DNA from: Sphingomonas paeninsulae
Lineage (GTDB): Bacteria > Pseudomonadota > Alphaproteobacteria > Sphingomonadales > Sphingomonadaceae
Length of the DNA stretch: 64,000 nt
Assembly (NCBI RefSeq): GCF_003660165.1
Contig: NZ_CP032829.1
Location: 62,001-126,000, forward strand
Direction: 5' to 3'
Shown here: piece by piece, positions 18,630-28,834 of the stretch
Position numbering within the stretch: the first letter of the stretch is position 1
Layout of the letters: the number at the start of each line of letters is the position of its first letter
Program-made: the position numbers and the translations under genes
The notes under the pieces: generated by a model
What the model saw: only the letters and a program-made list of their open reading frames with translations
The model's database searches: none
What the model was told of the DNA's origin: nothing

Positions 18630-21600
18630 GGCGGGACTTCGGGTCGTTCCATTCGCGGGCGATGACGAGTTTGCTGTCGGGACGCAGCTTTGCCACACCC
18701 TTCAATCGCTCGACATAATTGAGCAGGCCAGAGACGTTCGAGAAACCTTCCTCCCAGAAACTGACCAACGCACCGCGTGGGCCGACGTCGATCTTGGCGA
18801 TGCCCGCGGTGCGAGCGTTCAGCTTGATCGCCATCAGTGTCAGCAGGTTTTCGGTCGCGTCCGGCAGCGGGCCGAAGCGGTCGATAATCTCTGCTGCGAA
18901 GGCTTCGATTGCCATCTGATTGTCGAGTTCGTTGATTCGGCGATACAGGCTCATGCGAAGATCAAGGTCGGGGACGTAATCCTCCGGGATTAGGATCGGG
19001 GCATCGACGGTGATCTGCGGCGACAGGTCCGCCTTGCGCGCGGCAACAAGGCCTCCCGCTTTCGCGTCCATAATCGCATCTTCGAGCATGGATTGGTACA
19101 ATTCGAAACCCACCTCGCGGATATGGCCGGACTGTTCGTCACCCAAAAGATTGCCTGCGCCACGAATGTCGAGGTCGTGGCTTGCCAATTGGAAGCCAGC
19201 GCCGAGGGTGTCGAGATCGCTCAAGACCTTCAGGCGTTTCTCTGCACCCTCGGTCATCGAGCGGTCCTTGCCTGTTGTCATATAGGCATAGGCGCGGGTT
19301 TTGGATCGTCCGACGCGACCGCGAAGCTGATAGAGTTGGGCCAGACCGAAGCGGTCGGCGCGGTGAATTATCATCGTGTTCGCGCTTGGGATGTCGAGGC
19401 CGGATTCGACAATCGTGGTGGAGAGCAGCACGTCGTATTTGCGATCATAGAAGGCCGACATCCGTTCTTCGACCTGAGTTGGCGACATCTGCCCATGTGC
19501 GGTGACGGCACGGATTTCGGGGATTTCCTTTAGCAGGAACTCCTCGATATCGGGCAGGTCGGATATGCGCGGGGTAACGAAGAAACTCTGCCCGCCGCGA
19601 TAATGTTCGCGGAGCAAAGCCTCTCGCAGCACGACCGGGTCCCAAGGCATGACATAGGTGCGGACGGCGAGGCGATCGACCGGCGGGGTCTGAATAACTG
19701 ACAGTTCGCGCAGGCCCGACATCGCCATTTGCAGCGTGCGCGGGATGGGCGTCGCGGTCAGGGTCAGCATGTGGACGTCGGTCTTGAGCGCCTTCAACTT
19801 TTCCTTGTGGGTCACGCCGAACCGCTGTTCTTCATCGACGATTACAAGGCCGAGGCGTTTGAATACGACCGATTTCGCGAGGATGGCGTGAGTGCCGATG
19901 ACGATGTCGAGGGTGCCGTCCTCAAGACCAGTTCGAGTGTTCGTTGCTTCGGTGCCGGGAACGAGACGTGAGAGGCGGCCAACCTTCAAAGGGAAGCCCT
20001 GGAAGCGTTCAACGAAGGTTTTGTGATGCTGACGGGCGAGCAGAGTTGTTGGGCAGACCAGAGCCACTTGCTGTCCACTCATCGCCGCAATGAATGCAGC
20101 ACGAAGCGCGACTTCGGTTTTGCCGAACCCGACATCGCCGCAAACGAGGCGGTCCATCGGTTTGCCCGAGCCAAGGTCTTCGATGATGTCCGCAATTGCG
20201 CGGTCTTGATCTTCGGTTTCCTGATAGGGAAAGCGATCGACGAATTCGTTATATGCAGCGTCCGGAGTCATGACATCGGCAGCCCGCAGCGCGCGTTCAG
20301 CGGCGACGAGGATAAGATCACCCGCGATGGCGCGAATACGCTCCTTCATGGTGGCCTTGCGGCGCTGCCATGCTTCACCGCCGAGACGGTCGAGTTGGGC
20401 TACATCGCTGGCCGAACCATAGCGTGACAGGACGTCGATATTCTCGACCGGCACGAACAATTTGTCGCCGCCAGCATAGGTCAGCGCGACGCAATCATGA
20501 GGCGATTTTCCGACCGGGATCGAGGTCAGCCCCTCATAGCGACCGATGCCATGATCCCGATGAACCATGAGGTCGCCGGGCGACATCGCAGCCAGTTCGG
20601 ACAAAAAGGCATCGGCACTTTTCTTGCGCTTGGCACGGCGGACGAGGCGGTCACCGAGCAAATCCTGTTCGGTGACGATGACGATGGATGGCGCGACGAA
20701 GCCGTGGTCAAGGGGAACGACGGCGAGCGCAACCTGACCCTTTGCGGCGATCCCCTGAGCGTCCTGCCAGCCGTCGGCCAGCGCCTGATTACCGAGGCCG
20801 TGTTCGGCGAGCAGGCCAGACAAGCGGTCGCGCGAGCCGTTGGAATAGCTGGCTATTACAAGACCGGTTTTGCCGATGGATTTCCTATAGTCAGCCAGCG
20901 CCTCATAGACGTTTTCGGAGCGGCTGCGTTCGGGGCCGAAATCGCGAGCACCTTCGATACCGAAATCCAGTACCTTGTCGGAAGGCGGTTCGCGGAACTG
21001 AGTGGCAAGGTGGACGCGGCGGCTATCAAGCGCGGCAGTCCATTCAGCCGACGTCAGATAGAGCGATTCGGGTTTCAGCGGGCGATAACTGCCGGGGTCG
21101 GACGACGCGGCGCGGACACGGTTGGCGTGGTAATCGGTGATGGATTCAAAGCGAGCCTCTGCCGCGCCGCCGCTGCCTGCGTCGCGAACGATGATATCGT
21201 CGGCGCCGAGGTGATCGAACAGCGTACCGAGCTTTTCTTCGATCAGTGGGAGCCAGTGATCCATTCCGGCGAGGCGTCGACCATCGCTGATCGCTTGATA
21301 CAATGGGTCACCGGTGGCGGTTGCACCGAAGGTTTCGCGGTAGCGGCTGCGGAAACGTTTGATCGAGTCTTCATCGAGCAGCGATTCGGAGGCGGGCAGA
21401 AGAGTGAAGCCGTCGATGCGTTCAATGGTGCGCTGATCGGCGGGGTCGAAGGTGCGGACGCTTTCAATCTCGTCGCCAAAGAAGTCGAGGCGCAGAGCAT
21501 GGGCCATGCCGCTGGGGAACAGATCGACCAAACTGCCGCGCACAGCGAAGTCACCCGAATCGGCGACGGTTTCGCTACGGATATAGCCGTTGGCCTGAAG

Positions 21601-22032
21601 CAACTGGGCCAGCGATTCGCGGTCGATGCGTTCACCGGGGGCCAGCGTCGCGACTAGCGAGCGGAGGCGGAAGGGCGTGAGGGTACGCTGGGTAGCGGCG
21701 TTGACCGTGGTCAGCAGGAGCTGGGGGCCAGTGGATTTCGCCTGTAATGCGGACAGTGCAGCGAGACGTTCAGCGGTGACGCGCAGCGACGGGGAGGCGC
21801 GGTCGTAGGGCAAGCAGTCCCATGCAGGGTAGTTGATAACCTGGATCTCTGGGGCGAACCACGATGCGGCATCGGCGATCCCGCGCATTTCGGCTTCATC
21901 GGCAGCAATGAACACCGCACGTTTGGGAGCGGCACGGGCAAGGTCGGTCAACAGCCACGGCAGGAATCCAGTGGGGGTACCTGATAGAGTCAGGGGCGAT
22001 TTTGCCGTGGTGATGCGGAAGATTTCGGTCAT
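18580..22032 (-). CDS. mfd: Transcription-repair coupling factor Mfd
   Basis: Mfd removes RNA polymerase stalled at DNA damage and recruits the UvrA/UvrB machinery. The 1150-residue length is standard. It has the N-terminal UvrB-like module, the RNA-polymerase-interaction domain, and the RecG-like translocase with GDVGFGKTEVALRA (Walker A), DEEQRFG (Walker B), TLTATPIPRTL and the motif VI region QLRGRVGRSKTRAYAY. The frame is unbroken. It is followed upstream by sdhE on the same strand and meets the EAL gene tail to tail with a 50-base overlap. Confidence 0.97.
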   Translation of the reverse strand: MTEIFRITTAKSPLTLSGTPTGFLPWLLTDLARAAPKRAVFIAADEAEMRGIADAASWFAPEIQVINYPAWDCLPYDRASPSLRVTAERLAALSALQAKSTGPQLLLTTVNAATQRTLTPFRLRSLVATLAPGERIDRESLAQLLQANGYIRSETVADSGDFAVRGSLVDLFPSGMAHALRLDFFGDEIESVRTFDPADQRTIERIDGFTLLPASESLLDEDSIKRFRSRYRETFGATATGDPLYQAISDGRRLAGMDHWLPLIEEKLGTLFDHLGADDIIVRDAGSGGAAEARFESITDYHANRVRAASSDPGSYRPLKPESLYLTSAEWTAALDSRRVHLATQFREPPSDKVLDFGIEGARDFGPERSRSENVYEALADYRKSIGKTGLVIASYSNGSRDRLSGLLAEHGLGNQALADGWQDAQGIAAKGQVALAVVPLDHGFVAPSIVIVTEQDLLGDRLVRRAKRKKSADAFLSELAAMSPGDLMVHRDHGIGRYEGLTSIPVGKSPHDCVALTYAGGDKLFVPVENIDVLSRYGSASDVAQLDRLGGEAWQRRKATMKERIRAIAGDLILVAAERALRAADVMTPDAAYNEFVDRFPYQETEDQDRAIADIIEDLGSGKPMDRLVCGDVGFGKTEVALRAAFIAAMSGQQVALVCPTTLLARQHHKTFVERFQGFPLKVGRLSRLVPGTEATNTRTGLEDGTLDIVIGTHAILAKSVVFKRLGLVIVDEEQRFGVTHKEKLKALKTDVHMLTLTATPIPRTLQMAMSGLRELSVIQTPPVDRLAVRTYVMPWDPVVLREALLREHYRGGQSFFVTPRISDLPDIEEFLLKEIPEIRAVTAHGQMSPTQVEERMSAFYDRKYDVLLSTTIVESGLDIPSANTMIIHRADRFGLAQLYQLRGRVGRSKTRAYAYMTTGKDRSMTEGAEKRLKVLSDLDTLGAGFQLASHDLDIRGAGNLLGDEQSGHIREVGFELYQSMLEDAIMDAKAGGLVAARKADLSPQITVDAPILIPEDYVPDLDLRMSLYRRINELDNQMAIEAFAAEIIDRFGPLPDATENLLTLMAIKLNARTAGIAKIDVGPRGALVSFWEEGFSNVSGLLNYVERLKGVAKLRPDSKLVIAREWNDPKSRLNGALQLSKGLAKIAV

Positions 22033-22066
22033 GTGTTCAATATTTTTGAGGCGAGGATGCGACGGT

Positions 22067-22333
22067 TCACTTTTCCACCGCGATATAATCCAGTTTCTGC
22101 ATGGCGATCATCATCGGCCCGGATGCGCGTTCAGGGACAGGCATGGTGCCAATCGCCCACCCCATGATTTCGACATCCTCCTCGTGCATCAAGGCTTCGA
22201 ACCAGGTGATCTCTTCGTCATTCCAGCCCGCGGAAAACTTGTCGTAGAATCCGCCGACCATAAGATCGGCCTCTTTCGTGCCGCGATGCCAGCTACGAAA
22301 GCGCAGGCGTTTCAGGCGGATTTCACGGTCCAA
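22067..22333 (-). CDS. sdhE: Succinate dehydrogenase FAD assembly factor SdhE
   Basis: An 88-residue SdhE/YgfY (DUF339) protein, which promotes covalent attachment of FAD to the flavoprotein subunit of succinate dehydrogenase. It shows the family's RLKRLRFRSWHRGTKEAD start, with the RGxxE motif that contacts the flavoprotein, and the acidic helix ITWFEALMHEEDVEIMGW. The TTG at 22333 is preferred over a TTG 39 bases earlier because GAGGA sits seven bases upstream and gives the normal MDREIRLKR N-terminus. It lies 34 bases before mfd and is divergent from recG. Confidence 0.88.
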   Translation of the reverse strand: MDREIRLKRLRFRSWHRGTKEADLMVGGFYDKFSAGWNDEEITWFEALMHEEDVEIMGWAIGTMPVPERASGPMMIAMQKLDYIAVEK

Positions 22334-22384
22334 ATCTTGTTCCTCAAGTGACCACTTCCCTGTGCCTGTCAAAGGGCCGCCCTG

Positions 22385-22440
22385 CTTTTTCGCTAAAAGA
22401 AGGACAGGGCTTCGACAGGCTCAGCCAAGCGGAGTAAGGG
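22385..22440. repeat. Short REP-like element between sdhE and recG
   Basis: The sequence around 22405-22425 (GGGCTTCGACAGGCTCAGCC) closely resembles the short intergenic repeat with a CTTCGACAGGCTCAG core that is common in sphingomonads and some other proteobacteria. GCCCTG upstream at about 22379-22384 can pair with CAGGGC at 22404-22409. Only one copy is visible in this window, so its repeat status rests on prior knowledge. Confidence 0.4.
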
Positions 22441-22452
22441 CCTCCCCTAACC

Positions 22453-24506
22453 ATGCGACCCGAACTCCTCAATCCGCTATTCGCCGAAGTCGAGGCGCTG
22501 AAGGGCGTTGGTGCCGGCATTGCCAAGCCTCTGGCGCGTCTAGGACTGGAGCGCGTGGTTGATGTCCTGTTCCATTTGCCAACCGGAACGGTAACCCGCG
22601 CGAAGGTCGATCGGCTGGACGATGCGGTGCCGGGCGAGAATATCGTCATCGTGGTGACACCAGTCGAATACAAGCAGAACGGATCGCGCGGGCCGTTGCG
22701 GATTCAAGCTGTCGATGGCGCGGGCGACTATCTGAGTCTAACGTATTTCGGCGCACATACGGGTTATGCACGCAAGCTGTTGCCGATCGGTGAGCCGAAG
22801 CTGATTTCCGGCAAGCTGGAGATATACGGGCAGGAGCGACAGATCGTTCACCCCGACCAAATCTTGGCACCGGATGATGCAATTGCCTTGAAGGAATCGG
22901 TGTATCCGCTGTCAGAAGGGCTGACAGCGCGGCGACTGGGGCAGCTGGCCGAACAGGCGATTTCGCGCGCGCCGGAACTACCCGAATGGATCGAGCCGGG
23001 GCTGCTTGCTTCGAAAGGCTGGCCGGCCTGGCGAGAGGGGGTTGCGACCGCGCACCATACCCCCGACGATGCGGCTGCGCGCGAGCGGATTGCCTATGAC
23101 GAGGTGTTTGCCAACCAGTTAGCCTTGATGCTGGTGCGCGCCTCCACACGAAAGCGCCGGGGAACGCCGCTGACGGGTGACGGTCGTCATCGCGATGCTT
23201 TGCGCCTGCCCTATGCGCCGACTGGCGCGCAGCGGCGGGTAATGGGTGAGATCGAGGGCGATATGGCGCAGGCCACGCCGATGGTGCGATTGCTTCAGGG
23301 CGATGTCGGGTCGGGTAAGACTTTGGTTGCGCTTGAAGCGATGCTGATTGCAGTCGAGGCGGGGGCGCAGGCGGCTTTGCTAGCTCCGACCGAGATTTTG
23401 GCTCGGCAGCATTTTGCCAACCTACAGACAATGATGTCCGGTCTGCCCGTGCGGATCGCGATACTGACCGGGCGCGACAAGGGGCGGGTGCGTGAGGCGA
23501 CGTTGATGGGGTTGGCCGACGGGTCGATCGACATCCTTATCGGAACGCATGCTATATTTCAGGAGGCCGTCGCCTATAAACGGCTCGGGCTGGCCGTGGT
23601 GGACGAGCAGCACCGATTCGGCGTTGCGCAGCGCATGTTGTTAACCGCGAAGGCCGAGCGCCCGCCGCATCTGCTGGTGATGACCGCAACGCCGATCCCG
23701 CGCACGCTGACCCTGACGAATTATGGCGAGATGGATGTCAGCCGGATCGACGAAATGCCGCCGGGGCGAACGCCGGTCGAGACGCGGGTGATTGCCGGGG
23801 ATCGTCTTGACGAGGTGGTCGAAGGGCTGGGTCGGCATATCGAAGCTGGCGGACAGGCGTTCTGGGTGTGCCCATTGGTCGAAGAAACCGAAATGGCCGA
23901 TCGGGGGCAGCAGAGGCGCGGGCTGCGTCATTAAAGCTACGGTTCGGAGAACGGATCGGACTGGTTCACGGCCGAATGAAGGGACCGGAAAAGGATGCCG
24001 TGATGGCAGCGTTTCAGCGGGCCGAACTTTGCGTTTTGGTAGCGACGACCGTGATCGAGGTTGGCGTGGATGTACCGAACGCATCGCTTATCGTCGTGGA
24101 GGATGCGGAACGGTTCGGGCTGGCGCAATTGCACCAGTTGCGCGGGCGCGTTGGGCGCGGGGCGGAACGATCGGTGTGTCTGCTGCTCAGGGGCAATTCG
24201 CTGAGCGAAACCGCACGAGCGCGGCTGGCCACCATGAAGAATTCGAACGACGGATTCTTTATTGCCGAGGAAGATTTGCGGCTTCGGGGTGCTGGCGAAC
24301 TTCTCGGCACCAAACAGTCGGGCGAAGCACGATTCCGATTGGCGACGGCGGAGCAAATTGTGGCGCTGACACCAACGGCACATGACGATGCCCGATTGTT
24401 GGTCGACCGCGACGGCGGGCTGGATGGCGAACGAGGACAGGCCGCTCGGATGGCACTCTATCTTTTCGAACGCGATGCTGGGGTAGTGCTGCTACGATCG
24501 GGGTGA
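22453..24506 (+). CDS. recG: ATP-dependent DNA helicase RecG, one frameshift (probable sequence error)
   Basis: RecG reverses stalled replication forks and processes branched DNA. The first frame holds the wedge domain and the helicase core: GDVGSGKTLVAL (Walker A), DEQHRFGV (Walker B), TATPIPRTL. It breaks after EETEMADRG and the second frame continues AAEARAASLKLRFGERIGLVHGRM, VATTVIEVGVDVPNA and QLRGRVGRG to the stop at 24506. One extra G in the GGGGG at 23903-23907 joins them into a protein of about 684 residues, the normal RecG size. All motifs on both sides are intact, which argues for a sequence error. Confidence 0.92.
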
Positions 24507-24523
24507 ACGGAGTGGGCAGGGCG

Positions 24524-24865
24524 TTAGCCTCTTGGATGCTCACCGAAAACCTTGACGAAAGTGGCAAAGGCTTCCGCATCGATCGGTTCGCGGAAATTGC
24601 CGCCAACACGGTCCCCAAGCACCCAGACAATCTCTGCGCGAAGCCATCCGATCGTCGGGATATCGACACGAACCGGAGCGCGTTCACACAACGGCCATTC
24701 GCTTTGAGCCATGAATCCCGCTCCCGAAAGGTTCAGGATACGAACGGCAAAGGTCCGGCCTTCCCGGTCCGCCATCAACGTGTCCAGCGCGACCTCACGC
24801 CGTTCGGCACGTCTGCGTTCGGCAGCAGCGACCTGTTCGGTAAGTCCGTAAGAGGCAGTTGCCAT
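24524..24865 (-). CDS. PilZ-domain protein
   Basis: A 113-residue single-domain protein that fits the PilZ fold, which binds cyclic di-GMP. The arginine motif appears as RRRAERREV near residue 20 and the second motif as LNLSGAGFMAQ near residue 46, where an asparagine stands in place of the usual aspartate (D/N-x-S-x-x-G). The remainder is beta-rich and ends without a further domain. It faces recG tail to tail with 17 bases between stops. It may be a receptor for the signal degraded by the EAL protein at 16.9-18.6 kb, but that link is only an inference. Confidence 0.72.
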   Translation of the reverse strand: MATASYGLTEQVAAAERRRAERREVALDTLMADREGRTFAVRILNLSGAGFMAQSEWPLCERAPVRVDIPTIGWLRAEIVWVLGDRVGGNFREPIDAEAFATFVKVFGEHPRG

Positions 24866-24924
24866 CTCTTTCGCTTAGCTATGGGTGGCTAGCGGGCGAT
24901 GAACCGATAAACTTAATGCGCCGG

Positions 24925-26151
24925 TTACCGTAAGATCAGACCATGGAGTTTCTTGCCCGCCGAAATGCGGATTGGATCGGCTCCCGGAGCAATCAGCGTT
25001 GCTTCGTCGGTGACTTTCTCTCCGTCGATGCGTGCGCCTCCGCCCGCGATCAAACGGCGTGCTTCTCCCTTTGACGCGACAAGGTTCAGGGCGAGCAATG
25101 CGTCCACAATCGAGATGACGTGAGCGGTAATGGCATGGCGCGGCAGGCCGGCATCTCCCGCCCCCTCCTCGAACGTCTTGCGCGCCGTTTCAGCGGCAGC
25201 GATGGCGGCTTCGCTTCCGTGGCATAGGGCGGTTGCGGCATCGGCGAGGATGCTCTTGGCCGCGTTGATCTCTGCACCTTCCAGTGCTTCGAGACGCGCG
25301 ATTTCGTCCATCGGCAGATCGGTGAACAAGCGGAGAAAGCGACCCACATCGCCATCCTGAGTATTCCGCCAGAACTGCCAGTAGTCATAGGCACTGAGCG
25401 CATCGGCATTGAGCCAGACTGCGCCATTGGCTGTCTTTCCCATCTTCGAGCCGTCGGCCATCGTGATGAGCGGCGTCGTGAGACCGAACAGCGGCGTACC
25501 ATCGATGCGGCGAGTCAGATCAACGCCGTTGACGATATTACCCCACTGATCGGAGCCGCCCATCTGCAACCGCAAACCCGATCGCCGCGACAGTTCAAGA
25601 AAGTCATAGGCCTGTAGGATCATGTAATTGAATTCGAGGAACGTCAGCGGCTGTTCGCGCTCAAGCCGCAGCTTAACCGAATCGAACGTCAGCATCCGGT
25701 TGATCGTGAAATGCTTGCCGATGTCGCGAAGGAACGGGACATATTCCAGCGCGTCCAGCCAATCGGCATTGTTGACCATAACCGCATCGGTCGGCCCATC
25801 GCCGAACGTCAGGAACCGTTCGAAAACACGGCGGATACTGGCGATATTTTCGTTGATCGTGTCATCGGTCAGGATACGACGCGATTCGTCCTTGCCCGAC
25901 GGATCGCCAACCTTTGTCGTGCCGCCGCCCATCAAAACGATGGGTTTGTGACCCGCTTGCTGCATCCGGCGAAGCATCATGATCTGAACCAGGCTACCGA
26001 CGTGCAATGATGGTGCAGTGGCATCGAAACCAATATAGCCGGGCACGACCTGTCGCGCGGCAAGGTCATCGAGGCCCACGGCATCGGTGACCTGGTGGAC
26101 ATAACCGCGGCTATCGAGCAGGCGGAGAAGATCGGATTTGTATTCTGTCAT
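24925..26151 (-). CDS. tyrS: Tyrosyl-tRNA synthetase
   Basis: TyrS charges tRNA-Tyr. The 408-residue class I synthetase has the HIGH-type motif as PSLHVGSL near residue 46, the tyrosine-recognition region GGSDQWGN, the KMSKS-type loop as [10 protein letters not shown], and a C-terminal S4 RNA-binding domain ([19 protein letters not shown]). The frame is open further upstream, but those extra 84 codons are Arg/Pro-rich and overlap the divergent anmK gene; ATG at 26151 gives the normal [17 protein letters not shown] start. The gap to divergent anmK is only 32 bases. Confidence 0.96.
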   Translation of the reverse strand: MTEYKSDLLRLLDSRGYVHQVTDAVGLDDLAARQVVPGYIGFDATAPSLHVGSLVQIMMLRRMQQAGHKPIVLMGGGTTKVGDPSGKDESRRILTDDTINENIASIRRVFERFLTFGDGPTDAVMVNNADWLDALEYVPFLRDIGKHFTINRMLTFDSVKLRLEREQPLTFLEFNYMILQAYDFLELSRRSGLRLQMGGSDQWGNIVNGVDLTRRIDGTPLFGLTTPLITMADGSKMGKTANGAVWLNADALSAYDYWQFWRNTQDGDVGRFLRLFTDLPMDEIARLEALEGAEINAAKSILADAATALCHGSEAAIAAAETARKTFEEGAGDAGLPRHAITAHVISIVDALLALNLVASKGEARRLIAGGGARIDGEKVTDEATLIAPGADPIRISAGKKLHGLILR

Positions 26152-26183
26152 GGCGCGCGGGCGCTTAGCATGGGGGTCGACGC

Positions 26184-27281
26184 GTGGGTAGCTTGCTAAG
26201 TATCGGATTGATGTCGGGCACGTCGCTGGACGGTATTGACGCGGCGTTGATTGAAACTGACGGTGTCGGGATCGTGCGACCGATCGCATTTCGGTGCGAA
26301 CAATGGAGTGATGCAGCGAGAGCGCAACTGGCGGAGGCTTCGCGGCAAGCCCTGACTTTCGAACGTCCGCGGGCAAGCCCGGCGCTGGTCGAGGCAGGAA
26401 CACTTGTCGACCGGATGCACGTCATGGCAGTCCGAAAACTGATGGCGGCGGCGGATGTAACCACTGAGCAGATCGGCGTGATCGGTTACCATGGACAAAC
26501 CGTGGCACACCGGCCCGACCGGGGCTGGACCTGGCAGATCGGGGACGGGGCAGTCCTCGCCGATTCGCTGAAGATCACCACTGTTTCGGATTTCCGCAGC
26601 AATGACGTTACACAACGCGGGCAAGGCGCTCCTTTGCTGCCGGTCTATCACCGCGCACTTACGGCAAATCTGGCTAAACCCGTGGCTGTGCTAAACCTCG
26701 GCGGGGTCGGAAACATCACCTGGATCGGCGATGGCGATGCGATCGTGGCATTCGATACTGGCCCCGCGAATAGTCTGATCGATGACTGGGTCGCTGCCGA
26801 AACCGGTGCCCGGTTCGATGATGGTGGTGCGCTGGCCGGAGCGGGCCGTATCGATGAGGGGGTGCTGGCGGCGATGCTCGACAACGCGTTCTTCGACGAA
26901 CCTCCACCGAAATCGCTCGATCGCAGTGACTTTTCGATACAGCCGGTCCGGGGGTTGGCTGCAGCCGATGGGGCGGCAACTCTGACAGCATTTACTGCGG
27001 AGAGCGTTGCGCTGGCTCTACGGCTGCTCCCGGCGCTGCCAACACGGATCATCGTTGCGGGTGGTGGACGACACAATCCGATATTGATGCGAATGCTGAG
27101 CGCTCGGTGTGGCGTGTACGTCGAGCCCATTGAAGCATTGGGCGCGAACGGCGATGCCACGGAGGCGGAGGGTTTTGCCTACATGGCAGTGCGGGCGCTT
27201 AAAGGTCTGCCAATAAGCTTTCCGGGCACGACAGGCATCGCCGAACCTTTGACCGGCGGCGTGGTCCATCATAGTGAGTAA
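26184..27281 (+). CDS. anmK: Anhydro-N-acetylmuramic acid kinase
   Basis: AnmK phosphorylates and opens 1,6-anhydro-MurNAc released from peptidoglycan, recycling it to MurNAc-6-phosphate. The 365-residue product has the family start [16 protein letters not shown], the substrate motif [18 protein letters not shown], the [18 protein letters not shown] block, and the ATP-binding [11 protein letters not shown] and [12 protein letters not shown] segments. The start codon is GTG. The divergent arrangement with tyrS is common in alphaproteobacteria. Confidence 0.95.
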   Translation: MGSLLSIGLMSGTSLDGIDAALIETDGVGIVRPIAFRCEQWSDAARAQLAEASRQALTFERPRASPALVEAGTLVDRMHVMAVRKLMAAADVTTEQIGVIGYHGQTVAHRPDRGWTWQIGDGAVLADSLKITTVSDFRSNDVTQRGQGAPLLPVYHRALTANLAKPVAVLNLGGVGNITWIGDGDAIVAFDTGPANSLIDDWVAAETGARFDDGGALAGAGRIDEGVLAAMLDNAFFDEPPPKSLDRSDFSIQPVRGLAAADGAATLTAFTAESVALALRLLPALPTRIIVAGGGRHNPILMRMLSARCGVYVEPIEALGANGDATEAEGFAYMAVRALKGLPISFPGTTGIAEPLTGGVVHHSE

Positions 27282-27381
27282 TCTTATTTCGTCGCATTCG
27301 ACGCGCGGGCTATCGACAGCAACTATTCATTAACCATCCCCGGTGTAACAATTCCTCATCGAGTCGTTTGGGGATGGTTTT

Positions 27382-27525
27382 GTGACATCTGACCTACGTT
27401 TTTATTCGCGTCGCGCTGCTGAAGAAACTGCGGCCGCTGCCCGTGCCGTCACCGATGCAGCGCGTGAGCGTCGGCTTCAACTGGCTGCTACATATTTCCA
27501 GAAAGTCCAGGAACTACGCGCCTAA
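27382..27525 (+). CDS. 47-residue small protein of unknown function
   Basis: A short open frame begins with GTG at 27382, shortly after GGGATGG, and ends with TAA at 27525. The product starts with DLRFYSRRAAEETAAAARAV and ends FQKVQELRA; it is strongly helical, rich in alanine and arginine, and regular enough to be a single amphipathic helix. Its composition is protein-like and it fills the otherwise empty gap between anmK and the VWA gene, which it meets tail to tail. I believe similar small proteins occur in other sphingomonads but cannot verify that here. Confidence 0.55.
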   Translation: MTSDLRFYSRRAAEETAAAARAVTDAARERRLQLAATYFQKVQELRA

Positions 27526-27527
27526 CG

Positions 27528-28706
27528 TCAGGTCTTACGGGTCAGTCCGCGCATTGCGTCGTCCAGGCCGTCCAGTGTCAACGGATACATGCGGTCATTC
27601 AATAGCTCGCGCATGATCGTGATCGACTGAGAATAGCCCCACTGAGCCTTTGGCAAAGGATTCAACCATGCGGCGGCCGGGTAAGTGGTCGTCAGACGCT
27701 GCATCCAGGTCGTGCCCGACTCTTCATTGAAATGCTCGACCGATCCGCCCGGATGGCTGATTTCATAAGGCGACATCGACGCATCGCCGATGAAGATCAG
27801 CTTATAATCGTGGCCGTATTTATGAAGCACGTCCCATGTCGGCGTCCGCTCGGTAAAACGACGGCGGTTGTCCTTCCATAGCCCCTCGTAAGGGCAGTTA
27901 TGGAAGTAGAAAAACTCGAGATTTTTGAACTCACTATTGGCTGCGCTGAACAGTTCTTCGCACAGCTTGATATGTGGATCCATCGATCCTCCAACGTCGA
28001 GAAACAGCAGCAGTTTCACCGCATTATGACGCTCTGGCCGCATCTTTATATCAAGCCAGCCCTGCCGCGCCGTCCCGTCAATGGTGCCATCCATGTCGAG
28101 TTCTTCAGCCGCGCCCTCTCGCGCAAAACGGCGGAGGCGGCGCAGTGCGATCTTGATATTGCGGGTGCCCAGTTCTCGCGTCGAATCGAGGTTTTTAAAT
28201 TCGCGTTTGTCCCAGACCTTCAGCGCCTTGCCGTGTTTGCTTTCACCACCGATTCGTACACCTTCCGGATTGTAACCGGCGTTGCCGAACGGCGATGTGC
28301 CCCCTGTGCCAATCCATTTGCTGCCACCCTGATGACGCCCCTGCTGTTCATCGAGCCTCTTTTGCAGAGTCTCCATGATTTCTTCCCAAGAGCCGAGTTT
28401 TTTGATCTCCTCCATCTCTTCGGAAGTCAGGAATTTGTCGGCCACGGCTTTCAGCCAGTCTTCGGGTATTTCCGCCCTATCATCGGCGAAACTCGTTTCG
28501 ATCCCCTTGAACACTTTGGCAAAAACCTGATCGAAACGGTCGATCAGCCCTTCGTCCTTCACATAAGTTGCGCGCGCCAGATAATAAAACTCCTCCGGCG
28601 TGCGACCGATGACTTCGCGATCGAGCGATTCGAGCAGGACGAGGTGTTCCTTGATGCTGGCAGGAATTCCGGCCGCGCGTAGCTCGTCGAGAAAATTAAA
28701 AAACAT
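27528..28706 (-). CDS. VWA (CoxE-like) protein, probable partner of a MoxR ATPase
   Basis: A 392-residue protein with a long helical N-terminal half and a C-terminal von Willebrand factor A domain. The metal site motif DxGxS appears as FLDVGGSMDPH at about residues 235-245, and a second metal-site element as FIGDASMSPYE near residue 307. Such proteins work with MoxR AAA+ ATPases as chaperones that insert metals or assemble complexes; CoxE/CoxD is the best known pair. The matching MoxR gene is at 30.2-31.1 kb on the same strand, but a chemoreceptor gene on the other strand lies between them. It has no signal peptide or membrane segment. Confidence 0.85.
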   Translation of the reverse strand: MFFNFLDELRAAGIPASIKEHLVLLESLDREVIGRTPEEFYYLARATYVKDEGLIDRFDQVFAKVFKGIETSFADDRAEIPEDWLKAVADKFLTSEEMEEIKKLGSWEEIMETLQKRLDEQQGRHQGGSKWIGTGGTSPFGNAGYNPEGVRIGGESKHGKALKVWDKREFKNLDSTRELGTRNIKIALRRLRRFAREGAAEELDMDGTIDGTARQGWLDIKMRPERHNAVKLLLFLDVGGSMDPHIKLCEELFSAANSEFKNLEFFYFHNCPYEGLWKDNRRRFTERTPTWDVLHKYGHDYKLIFIGDASMSPYEISHPGGSVEHFNEESGTTWMQRLTTTYPAAAWLNPLPKAQWGYSQSITIMRELLNDRMYPLTLDGLDDAMRGLTRKT

Positions 28707-28834
28707 GCCGTCGATTATGGCGGCGCTTTACGTTTACGGCAAGCGAATGCGCAGCAATGGGGGCGCTGGTTAACGGCATCTCAAAACATCGGCCTTATCG
28801 CTCTTAGCTAATCAAGTTCGGCTGGAAGCATCGC

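Noticed and set aside
20497-21657. A 386-codon plus-strand open frame within mfd
   Set aside because: It is antisense to conserved Mfd domains and has no independent support.
26152-26403. An 84-residue N-terminal extension of TyrS
   Set aside because: It is Arg/Pro-rich, overlaps the divergent anmK coding region, and TyrS relatives start at the internal ATG.
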